Shown in pieces: positions 17,923-25,778 of a stretch of 64,000 bases of DNA; positions within the stretch are counted from its first letter, which is position 1, and every line of letters starts with the position of its first letter. The stretch is from Pseudooceanicola nanhaiensis DSM 18065. Lineage in GTDB: Bacteria; Pseudomonadota; Alphaproteobacteria; Rhodobacterales; Rhodobacteraceae. Where the stretch lies: NCBI RefSeq assembly GCF_000688295.1, contig NZ_JHZF01000013.1, positions 372,001 through 436,000 on the forward strand. The letters run 5' to 3'. Made by a program: the position numbers and the translations under genes. Below the pieces are notes generated by a model. The model did no database searches. It worked only from the letters and a program-made list of their open reading frames with translations, and was not told the origin of the DNA.

Positions 17923-20900
17923 TCATTGCGCGTTGGCGATGATGTTGTAATGCGTGTGCGACGGTTTGAGCTTGCGGGTGTGCACGGCGGCGTAGAGCTC
18001 CGAGAACCACTCGCCCGGCGCGCGGAACTGGTAGCCCGAGACGCCCTTGGCCCGCGCCGCGTAATCGTAGCTGCACCAGCTGTTCGCGTAGCTCTCGTGG
18101 AAGACCTTGCCCGCGGCGGTCTTGGCGTTCTTCGCGGTGCTGTCCATCGCCCAGGGCTGCTTGTCGACCCGGACCCGGTCGATCCAGGCACAGGCCTCGC
18201 GGCGGCGGCGCTCCCATTCCTCGGGGCTGCATCCGGCCGGGTCGGGCACCGGAGGGGCCGACCCCTTGCCCTGGCTGATGTACTCGGCCAGGTAGCCGCT
18301 GTCGAAGCCCAGCTCGGCCGCGATGGCTTCGGCCACGGGGCGGACGTTGGTGCCGTAGACCTTCCACCCCGCAAGGCTTTCGCCGTTCCTGTCCATGAAG
18401 CCGAGCTTGTCGTCCACCGCGTGACCGACCTCGTGCAGGGTGTTCCAGCTGAAGAAGTCGATCGACTCGCCCTCCTGCAGCTCGAGCGTCGCGGGATCCA
18501 CGCCCAGCTCGTGCTCGAGCCCGACGCCGTAGGTCCCGCTCTTGGCCGCCTCGCCCTCGCGCATGGCGACCTCCTTGGCGCTCGGCGCGTAATAGGAGCC
18601 GGTCGCCTCTGTCCCGACGTGCGAGAAGGTGAGCATGGAGTCGTTGTCCCGCGTCGCCGAGGCCGGGAGGTCCGACATCAGCTTGAAGAAACGCTGGAGG
18701 TTGGGGGCCTTCTTGCCGAGGTCGGTGTCCGCCCTCCCCTTCTCGAAGTCCTTGGGCGAGGCGAAGACGTCCAGCTTGCAGCCGAACCGCGCCTCGAAGG
18801 CGACGGTCATCACCTTGCGCTGCGTCTCCTCGTCCAGCCCGTTGATGACGTCATCCAGCATCGCGTCGCCGCCGGGCGCCGCCAGGAGCGCCTCCAGCTC
18901 CTTGCGGTCCGGCGCCTGGTTGTTGCACGCCTTGAGCCGCAGCCGCGCCTTGGCCATCAGGTCGCGCGCGCCGGCGATGTCCTTCATCGCGCCGGCATGG
19001 TCACGACCGGTGGCCTTGGCGGTGGAGTCGTCCAGCTTCTGGCGGCAGGCCCGGACGTCGGCGCCGATCTGGCGCCGGTCCGGATCGGCCTCGAGCAGCT
19101 GCAGATCGGTTTCGGCCGTCCGCATCTCCACATGCCAGGCCTGGTGCGCGTCCAGCAGGTGCCGCAGGTCGCGCAACGTGGCGATCGCCTTCTCGATATC
19201 GTCGCGCGCGGCACTGCGGCGTGCGGGATCCGCGCGAACGGCGGTCATCCGGGAATCCACGCGCGAGGCGAGGGCCTGGATCTCGTCGCGGGCGAAATCG
19301 GCCTGGGGATGGGTGTCGAGCAGGTCGGTCGCCAGCCTGCCCGCCAGCGCGACACTGTCGGTGAACTGGTCGAAGCGGCCCATCTCTCCGGCGAGCCTGC
19401 CGCAATCGTCGACCGCCCCCGTGACCAGCGCCAGCGCCCCGTCGAAATCGCTATCCGCATCGGCGCGGGCCTTGTCGAGCGCATCGTCCACCGCCTCGAG
19501 CTCGGGCACGAGGAAGAGCGCCGCGGGCCGCGCCCGGAGCTGCTTCAGCGTGTCGGTGGCCGAGGCGATGGCGGCGGTGAGCCCCGTCGTATCGCCGTCG
19601 TCCACAGCCTTGATCTCGGCCGTCACCCGGTCGAACTCCGCCTGCCGTGCCAGCGTCTGCTCGGCCGTGCGGCAATCCTCGAGCAATTCGGTCAGCAGGT
19701 CGCGGGCGGTGGCGAAATCCTGTTTCCCCGCCAGCCGGAGGGCGTTGTCGCGCTTCTTCTCGATCCGGTCGACCATCGGCTGGATCGGGTCCGCGCCCTT
19801 GTCGGTCAGCGCCGTGATGGCCTTCTGCGCCTCCTCCCGCGCCGCGGTATAGAGGTCGAAGGCATCGAGCAGCGGCTTCACCGCGTCGCACCGCTCGGGG
19901 AAGCCGGTCAGCAGCCGGGCGGCGCCGCCGTAGTTCTTCATGTTCTCCTTGTCCAAGGCCGCGTCGAATTCGGCCCTGAGCGCGAGGATCCGCTCGTGGG
20001 CCATCGCGTTTGCCGTGTCGTCGCGGTCTTCGAGATCGCGCAGCGCCGTGATCGCGGCGGACTTGATCGGGGTCAGCGCATCGAACGCCTTGATCGCCTC
20101 CTCGGCGCTGTCGATCGGCCATTGCGCCCGCCGCGCCATGCGCACCGCCATGGTGTAGAGACGGTCGGACATCGCGCGATCGACCTCGGCGATCTCCGCA
20201 TTCGCCTTGTCCATGTGGTCCTTGGCGGCCGGATGCTGAAGCGCCGGGACGATCCGGGCCTTCACGGCATCACGCGCCTTCACGGCGTAGACGTAATTGC
20301 TGCCCAGCGTCACATAGGCCCTGCCAAGCTCCGCCGCCTGCCGCGCGAGGTTCATCATCTCGCCCATCCTGCGGTCCCGGAATGCCGTTTCGACATCCGA
20401 GACGAGCGTGTCGAAGCGCGCGATTTCGGCGGTCAGCCCGGGCGCCATGGAGGCGCCGGAGAACTTGGCGCGGAGCTTCTTCAACGCCTTCAGCTCGTCC
20501 CGGTAATACCCGATGTAGGGCGTCGTGCCGTAGGCCGTCTTCACCTCGGTCTGGGCCTGCGCCATCTCGTCCAGCGCGGTCCTGAAATCGAGCGTCTTGG
20601 CCGCCTGCTTCGCGGCCGAGAGATGGCCCGTGATCGCGTTGATCTCGGGCTTGACCAGATTGTCCTTGTCCTCTTTCCGGATCGCCTTGAGCGCATCCTC
20701 GATGGTCTGCCGCTGGATGTCGTAGGTGTCGGCCTGCACGATGAGGACGAGCACGTCCCGGGTCTCAGCTATCGCGCCCTCCAGCTCGGCCCGGGCGCGG
20801 CCCGGGTCGGCGGGCAGCGCGTTCCGGGCCTGTTTCGCAGCCGTCGCGGCATCCGCGAGCCGCTTCTGGAAGAGGTTCCCGGAATCGAGGTTCGCGACCT

Positions 20901-22983
20901 GACCGTGCAGCCTGTCGAACTCGGCATGGGCGGCGTCGAAATCGGTGCCGATATTCACGAGGACCGCCGAATTCACCATGTTCGACGCGATCTCGTCGTT
21001 CTTCCGGATCTCCTCGGCCGCGGTCACGATGTCGAGCGCCGCCTCCATCATCCGCGCGGCCTGGAACCAGTCGTCCTTCTGGCTGATCGCGATGGCGTCG
21101 GTCACCATCTGCTTGGCCATCGCCAGCGTCTCCGCCGCCGCTGCCGTGCCCGCGCCGCCCGCCTCGAGCGTCGCCACCTTCGCATCGACGTCCGTCTTCG
21201 CGGCGAGGTAGGTCTTGGCCTCCGCCGCGTCGTCGAGCCTGTCGGCGTGATCGCCCTTGAGCTGCTTCGCGAGCGCGGTCGCCGCGTAGAACGAGCCTTC
21301 GGCCTCCCACTTGTCCATGCGGGTCTTCGCCTCGTTCATCTCGACGATGTAGTCGGCGACCGCGATCCGGCCGTCGGGGTCGGTGATCGCGTTGGCCTCG
21401 CCCAGCCGGACGAGGAAACTCGCCTTCTCGGCCAGGTAGGCCTCCGCCTCTTCGTTGCGGCGGGGGGATTCGTTTTCGGCAATCTCCTCCGGGGACCGCT
21501 TCGTCAGCGACAATGCGAACCCGTAGAGCCCCGACAGCCGGGCCGAGGCCGCGTCCACGTTCCCGCCGTCGGCATCCGCGACAGAGGCGTCCAGTTCATC
21601 GGTGAGATGGGTGATCTCCGTATCGAAGAGCGCCTTGAGCTCTGCCGGGCCGTTGTTGAGCCCGTCGCGGATTGCGGTGATCTCTTGCCAGAGGTCGACG
21701 AATTCCTCTTCCGCCCGGACCAGCTTCGCGGCCCTGGCGGCCGCCGGCGCGACGGCGGTCAGCTTCCTCAGCGCCGCGCCCATGTTGCCGTTGTCGCGCT
21801 CGGTCCCGGCCTCGGCCAGCAGGTTGCGGGTGTCGGTGATCGCCTGCTTGACCTGATCGTATCGCCGCGTGTCCGCGGCGGGCAGGTCATCGGCCATCGC
21901 CTTGCGGCGGTCGTGGATGGCGAGGAAGTTCTGGCAATCGTCCGCGAATGTCAGCGCCGTGTCGACCTGCGCGAAGAGCGGCGCGAGAGCGGCGGTCGCC
22001 CGGGCGTAATCATGCGCCAGCGCATGGTCGCCCGCGGCCTTGTAGGCGGTGCGGACCGCATCGAACTTCGGTTTCACATGCGTCGCGTCCGAGGCGAGCG
22101 CGTGGCCATCCATCAGGTCATAGCGCAGCCGGAAGCGCGCGTGATCCGCGTTCCAAGTGCGGCGCGCGGCATAGAGCGCCTCGGCCGCGGTGTCTACGCC
22201 GTCCATCGCGGTCTCGGCCGCGGTCGCGGCGGCGGGCAGCGCGGCGACATCGGCACCGGCCCCGTCGGAAAGCCTGTCGTGCACCGTCCGGAAAAGCGTG
22301 GTCAGCGCGGGCGGCACGTGCTTGGCGTCGAAGACGACGGCCGCCGTCTCCTCGGCCTTCGCCAGCCGTTCGCCGACCGCGCGCAGCCTGGCCTTCGACT
22401 CGCGCCCCTCGCCCGTGATGTCGGGCCGGCCGGCGTTGATCAGCGCGGGCAGCTGGTCGAGCGCGCGCTCCGCATCGCCGATCCTGGCCGGATCGTTGCT
22501 GCGGATGCCGCTTTCGAAGGTCGTGTCGGCGAAGGTCCAGAGGCGGGTGATGTCGTCGATGTTGTCGAGCGGCGTGCCGTCCTCCACCTCGGCCATCCGG
22601 GCCAGCATCAGGGCGTGCTTCTCCTTGACCGCCGCCTGCCGCTTGTGGTCCGCGACGGCGGTGTTCACCGCCGCGAGCTGCGCCATCGCATCATCGAAAT
22701 GCAGGTCCGAGGCATCGGTCCCGATGAGCGTCTCGGCGCGGGCGAGCTCGCCGCGCAGGAGTAGCTTGACCGCCGGATCGCCGAGCTCTTCGACCCGCCG
22801 GGCGACCGCCTCGCGATTGACGTTGAAGCGGCGGAATTCCCTGGTGGCCTCCTCGCGCCGGGCCTTCTTCTTCCGCCCGCCGATCTTGGGGGCCTTCAGG
22901 TATTTCTCGATGAAATCGCTTTGTGTCTTGGTCAGTCCGTCAATCGGCATTCGCGGCCACACTCGAAAAGGAATGTCTGTCAT
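17923..22983 (-). CDS. Giant helical-repeat protein with C-terminal HEVGH metalloprotease-like domain
   Basis: A 1686-residue protein of no family I recognise. The N-terminus is basic and begins with the helical segment LTKTQSDFIEKYLKAP. From about residue 77 to 1340 it is nearly all helix, with a short recurring unit ([D/N]-aromatic-x-x-A followed by a helix) about every 70-77 residues. The C-terminal 300 residues differ: a cysteine-containing globular part, then HEVGH at 1517-1521 (classical HExxH zinc motif) and downstream WFSELYAAVH at 1659-1668, whose glutamate could be the third zinc ligand. There is no signal peptide or membrane helix. It sits beside a T6SS locus and precedes a CpXC gene. 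A zinc peptidase toxin or secreted effector is possible; a scaffold is the alternative. The start is uncertain: ATG 22950 also fits. Confidence 0.72.
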   Translation of the reverse strand: MTDIPFRVWPRMPIDGLTKTQSDFIEKYLKAPKIGGRKKKARREEATREFRRFNVNREAVARRVEELGDPAVKLLLRGELARAETLIGTDASDLHFDDAMAQLAAVNTAVADHKRQAAVKEKHALMLARMAEVEDGTPLDNIDDITRLWTFADTTFESGIRSNDPARIGDAERALDQLPALINAGRPDITGEGRESKARLRAVGERLAKAEETAAVVFDAKHVPPALTTLFRTVHDRLSDGAGADVAALPAAATAAETAMDGVDTAAEALYAARRTWNADHARFRLRYDLMDGHALASDATHVKPKFDAVRTAYKAAGDHALAHDYARATAALAPLFAQVDTALTFADDCQNFLAIHDRRKAMADDLPAADTRRYDQVKQAITDTRNLLAEAGTERDNGNMGAALRKLTAVAPAAARAAKLVRAEEEFVDLWQEITAIRDGLNNGPAELKALFDTEITHLTDELDASVADADGGNVDAASARLSGLYGFALSLTKRSPEEIAENESPRRNEEAEAYLAEKASFLVRLGEANAITDPDGRIAVADYIVEMNEAKTRMDKWEAEGSFYAATALAKQLKGDHADRLDDAAEAKTYLAAKTDVDAKVATLEAGGAGTAAAAETLAMAKQMVTDAIAISQKDDWFQAARMMEAALDIVTAAEEIRKNDEIASNMVNSAVLVNIGTDFDAAHAEFDRLHGQVANLDSGNLFQKRLADAATAAKQARNALPADPGRARAELEGAIAETRDVLVLIVQADTYDIQRQTIEDALKAIRKEDKDNLVKPEINAITGHLSAAKQAAKTLDFRTALDEMAQAQTEVKTAYGTTPYIGYYRDELKALKKLRAKFSGASMAPGLTAEIARFDTLVSDVETAFRDRRMGEMMNLARQAAELGRAYVTLGSNYVYAVKARDAVKARIVPALQHPAAKDHMDKANAEIAEVDRAMSDRLYTMAVRMARRAQWPIDSAEEAIKAFDALTPIKSAAITALRDLEDRDDTANAMAHERILALRAEFDAALDKENMKNYGGAARLLTGFPERCDAVKPLLDAFDLYTAAREEAQKAITALTDKGADPIQPMVDRIEKKRDNALRLAGKQDFATARDLLTELLEDCRTAEQTLARQAEFDRVTAEIKAVDDGDTTGLTAAIASATDTLKQLRARPAALFLVPELEAVDDALDKARADADSDFDGALALVTGAVDDCGRLAGEMGRFDQFTDSVALAGRLATDLLDTHPQADFARDEIQALASRVDSRMTAVRADPARRSAARDDIEKAIATLRDLRHLLDAHQAWHVEMRTAETDLQLLEADPDRRQIGADVRACRQKLDDSTAKATGRDHAGAMKDIAGARDLMAKARLRLKACNNQAPDRKELEALLAAPGGDAMLDDVINGLDEETQRKVMTVAFEARFGCKLDVFASPKDFEKGRADTDLGKKAPNLQRFFKLMSDLPASATRDNDSMLTFSHVGTEATGSYYAPSAKEVAMREGEAAKSGTYGVGLEHELGVDPATLELQEGESIDFFSWNTLHEVGHAVDDKLGFMDRNGESLAGWKVYGTNVRPVAEAIAAELGFDSGYLAEYISQGKGSAPPVPDPAGCSPEEWERRRREACAWIDRVRVDKQPWAMDSTAKNAKTAAGKVFHESYANSWCSYDYAARAKGVSGYQFRAPGEWFSELYAAVHTRKLKPSHTHYNIIANAQ
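18964..22755 (-). repeat. Tandem helical repeats of about 74 residues in the giant protein
   Basis: Recurring turn units of the type D-Y/F-x-x-A are seen near residues 324, 399, 474, 564, 638, 727, 799, 872, 942, 1017, 1089, 1179 and 1328. Examples are DYARATAAL, NMGAALRKL, NYGGAARLL, DFATARDLL, DFDGALALV and DHAGAMKDI. Most spacings are 70-77 residues, a few about 90. This is a protein-level repeat; DNA identity between units is low. Confidence 0.65.
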
Positions 22984-23078
22984 CCGGGCCCGCTGGTGCG
23001 ATCCCGGCGACAGTCAAGCGGTGAGGTCGATTCGATACAACCGAAAATGACCCTGCGTCATCCCTGTTCGCGTCGCGG

Positions 23079-24134
23079 CTATCCGCCGTTGAACTGCGCG
23101 GCCTCGAGGATCGGCGACCAGAAGCCGGTGTCGAAGGGAAAGTCGCGCGGCCGGCGCACGATCTCGAGCCCGGTGTATTCCGCCTTGCGGCGCAGGTCGT
23201 CCGCCTCTCTCTGGCTGACGCCGGCGATGAAGACGGGATCGGCGACCTTGGCGCCGTCCAGATCGGGGCGGGGCCGGAGCGAGGTGTTGTAGGGCGCGAG
23301 GATGATCGTGCCGGGCCGCGCCTGGGTGAAGATGCGCTCCTCGAGCCGGGCGAGCAGCGCGTCCTCGTTCAGCGGCCGGTAGAAATAGATCACGTCGTAA
23401 TCGCCGTAGTGCTCGAAGGTCAGGCCGTCGCCCTGCATCACCCGGCAGGTCTCGGGCGCGACGAGCTGCATCGCGCGGGCCCCGGCAGCGGCATAGGCGG
23501 TATCGTATTCCAGCCCGTCGCAGGCCGCGAAGTAATGGCTGGCAAGCAGCACCTTGGTCCCCCCGCCCGAGCCCACATCGAGGAAGCGCGCCCCTTCGGT
23601 CCGGCCCTGCGCCAGCAGCAGGCGATAGGCCGCGATCATCAGCATGTCGAATTGCGGCAGCGGCATCGGGATGTCGGCGAAACAGCCATGCGCCCGCGCC
23701 TCGGGTGTCTGGGTGTGGGGGTTCGCCAGCAGATAGACCGCGTTGTGCAGCAGGATCGCCAGCCCGTCCTCGGTCGCGAGCGTCCGGGCGGTGCGGATCG
23801 GCACCCGGCGCGGGGCGACGTGGCGCGCCACGAGGTCGCGCATCTGGTCCCACATGTCGATGCGCTGGCGCAGCTGGGTGAGGGCCTTCTTCCGGTCGCG
23901 CACGTCCTTGTGGCCGGCCCGCGCCTCGCCCGCGTCGCTGTCGCGGCCCCGGCGGCGTTCGCGGCGCAGCAGCGCGCTGGCGCGCCGCCGCTGCAGCTCG
24001 ATCCGCTCCCAGCCGCGGCGGATCGCGGCCCCGTCGCGGCGATCCGCCGGCACGGCCATCTCGGCCGCAAGCTCCGTCGCCAGTCCCAGAAGTTCGGCCT
24101 GCACCGTGTCGGCCTGCTGCACGCTCGTGGTCAT
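23079..24134 (-). CDS. SAM-dependent methyltransferase-like protein
   Basis: A 351-residue protein. The first 120 residues are highly charged and helical (ASALLRRERRRGRDSD, KKALTQLRQRIDMW). The second half is a class I methyltransferase fold with motif I FLDVGSGGGTKVLLA (near 186), an acidic GLEYD at the end of strand 2, and a YDVIYFYRPL motif corresponding to the catalytic-site strand. Substrate unknown. It lies 25 bases after the M15-like peptidase gene, so they probably form one transcript. It could modify a T6SS component or be unrelated. Confidence 0.65.
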   Translation of the reverse strand: MTTSVQQADTVQAELLGLATELAAEMAVPADRRDGAAIRRGWERIELQRRRASALLRRERRRGRDSDAGEARAGHKDVRDRKKALTQLRQRIDMWDQMRDLVARHVAPRRVPIRTARTLATEDGLAILLHNAVYLLANPHTQTPEARAHGCFADIPMPLPQFDMLMIAAYRLLLAQGRTEGARFLDVGSGGGTKVLLASHYFAACDGLEYDTAYAAAGARAMQLVAPETCRVMQGDGLTFEHYGDYDVIYFYRPLNEDALLARLEERIFTQARPGTIILAPYNTSLRPRPDLDGAKVADPVFIAGVSQREADDLRRKAEYTGLEIVRRPRDFPFDTGFWSPILEAAQFNGG

Positions 24135-24159
24135 CGCGATCCTCCCGCGGGCCGGTCGG

Positions 24160-25053
24160 TCAGAGTTTGCCTTCCTCGATCCAGCGTTCGACGAGGTCCC
24201 GGCTGGCCTCGAAATGCATGGAATCCTCGCGCCCGAACCCGGCGCCCCAGTACCAGCCCTCGTTGCGGAAGAAATCCGCGAGGATGGTCAGCCCGAGCTG
24301 CGTCCGCCCGTCCCCGAGCGTGTCGAGCTTGCCGTCGATGTTGAGATCCAGCGACAGCCCGAACGCATGGGTCGAGATGCTGCTGCTCGAGCCGCGGATC
24401 AGCCGGACGCAGAGCGATCCGGCGGTGTTGATCCGGGCGTAGAGGTCGGGATCGGTCGCCTCGATCTTCGCGAAGACGTTCCGGAGAGAGTCGATGGCGG
24501 GCCGCAGCATGGTGACCCGGATCGGCCCGACCTCCTCGGTCACCAGCTTGTCCTTCAGGCGCTGGTTCGTCATCGACCGGCAGTCCTGCGTCAGGTCCTC
24601 GCGCGGCTTGCCGAAGATGCTGGCCAGATAGCTTGGCGTGGCGATCCGCACGCCCTGGTTCAGCGTCCGCCGTGCCGCGATCAGCACCACCTGCGGATAG
24701 GAATCGATGATCTTGTTCGGCCCGTCGCGCGGGAAGGCGGCCGATCCTTCCTGCTGCTGGCCTGCGGGCGGCGGGGCCGAGGGCATGGGGCGCGACCGCA
24801 GTTCCGAGATGTCGCGTTCGAGCCCCTCGATCCGTTCGGACATCGCCTCGACCTGCTGGCGCAGTTTCTCCAGCTCGATCCGGGCGCCGCTGTCGATGGC
24901 GGGGCCGTCGAAATCGGAACCGGCCTCGGTGAACGTGTCGGACTCGTAGACCGGCACCCGGGGCCCGCTGAGCGCGATCCAGCCCAGCACGGCGATCCCC
25001 GCGAGGATGACGCCCATGGCCCCGACGATCGCGATGATGATGCGCTTGTCCAT
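24160..25053 (-). CDS. Membrane-anchored M15-type (VanY-like) D,D-peptidase
   Basis: A 297-residue protein with an N-terminal membrane helix (IIIAIVGAMGVILAGIAVLG), a coiled-coil segment (ELEKLRQQVEAMSERIEGLE, 60-79), a proline-rich spacer, and a C-terminal peptidase domain with STHAFGLSLDLN (H229, D236) and MHFE (H280), the zinc ligands of the M15 family. It would cut D-Ala-containing peptides in the periplasm. Next to a T6SS that must cross the cell wall, a role in local peptidoglycan opening is a natural inference. It is divergent from the ompA-ppkA pair. Start ATG 25053 precedes the membrane helix; the longer frame is not favoured. Confidence 0.75.
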   Translation of the reverse strand: MDKRIIIAIVGAMGVILAGIAVLGWIALSGPRVPVYESDTFTEAGSDFDGPAIDSGARIELEKLRQQVEAMSERIEGLERDISELRSRPMPSAPPPAGQQQEGSAAFPRDGPNKIIDSYPQVVLIAARRTLNQGVRIATPSYLASIFGKPREDLTQDCRSMTNQRLKDKLVTEEVGPIRVTMLRPAIDSLRNVFAKIEATDPDLYARINTAGSLCVRLIRGSSSSISTHAFGLSLDLNIDGKLDTLGDGRTQLGLTILADFFRNEGWYWGAGFGREDSMHFEASRDLVERWIEEGKL

Positions 25054-25140
25054 TCCGTCCCGACCGCCCGACCGTCCGTTCGCCCGACAGTGAGACATGG
25101 CGCCCGCGGAAGTCAACAAAACCGGACCGGCACAGCAGCG

Positions 25141-25169
25141 TTGTCGGATGTCCGGGCGTGGTGTAGCAT
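25141..25169 (+). promoter_or_regulatory. Candidate sigma-70 type promoter of ompA-ppkA
   Basis: TTGTCG (25141-25146) and TAGCAT (25164-25169) are separated by exactly 17 bases, each 4/6 to consensus, placing a transcript start near 25176, 24 bases before the ATG at 25200. Confidence 0.4.
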
Positions 25170-25171
25170 TC

Positions 25172-25183
25172 GGAAAATTTTCC
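25172..25183. promoter_or_regulatory. Perfect 12-base palindrome over the putative transcription start
   Basis: GGAAAATTTTCC is an A/T-cored palindrome in otherwise GC-rich DNA. It lies directly over the predicted start of the ompA-ppkA transcript, where a repressor would act. No regulator gene is nearby. Confidence 0.4.
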
Positions 25184-25199
25184 AGAAAGAGGCACCGCG

Positions 25200-25778
25200 A
25201 TGCTGTTGCGTTCGACGATTGTTCCGACTTTCCTGCTGGCCGCATTCCTGTTCCAGCCCGCCTCCGTTTCCGCACAATCCAACGACGCGAGCGAGATGAG
25301 CGCCGAGGAACTGGAACAGGTGTTCAAGAAGCAGAAGACCCGCGGCCTTGTCCTCGTGCCCACGAACCAGGAAGGCGCCGCCCCGGCCGAGACCGAGGGC
25401 GCGGCGCAATCCGCGGCCGCCACCTATGTCGAGCTCAATCCCGATGAGCAGGTGAACATCCAGATCAGCTTCGACTTCGACTCCGCCGCGCTGCGGGACG
25501 ACCAGAAGACCAAGCTCGCCACGCTCTGCGAGGTGATGAAGGACGGAGAGCTCGGCAGCTTCCGGATCATCGGCCATACGGATGCGTCCGGCTCCGCCGG
25601 CTACAACGAGAAGCTGTCGCTCCTGCGCGCGCAGGAGGTGAAGCGCTTCCTGACCGGCGATTGCGGCGTGGCCGAGGACCGGCTCGATGCCGTCGGCGTG
25701 GGCGAGGCCTTTCCGCTCGACAAGCAGGACCCGCGCGGCGACGTGAATCGCCGGGTCGAGTTCCAAGCGCTGAGCTGA
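25200..25778 (+). CDS. OmpA family peptidoglycan-binding protein, T6SS-linked
   Basis: A 192-residue secreted protein. It has a signal peptide ending ASVSAQ (about residue 26), a short acidic stretch (SAEELEQVF), then an OmpA C-terminal domain from about residue 85: FDFDSAALRDDQ, IIGHTDASGSAGYNEKLS, and the closing GDVNRRVEF with the arginine of the diaminopimelate-binding site. Its stop overlaps the ppkA start (TGATG), so it is translated with the kinase. It may anchor or sense the wall for the T6SS kinase. Confidence 0.85.
   Translation: MLLRSTIVPTFLLAAFLFQPASVSAQSNDASEMSAEELEQVFKKQKTRGLVLVPTNQEGAAPAETEGAAQSAAATYVELNPDEQVNIQISFDFDSAALRDDQKTKLATLCEVMKDGELGSFRIIGHTDASGSAGYNEKLSLLRAQEVKRFLTGDCGVAEDRLDAVGVGEAFPLDKQDPRGDVNRRVEFQALS

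Noticed and set aside
16297-22764. A 2155-codon open frame on the plus strand
   Set aside because: It is antisense to the CoA-transferase, CpXC and 1686-residue genes. Its composition (Arg/Gly/Pro/His-rich) is that of a high-GC shadow frame, with no domain I can recognise.
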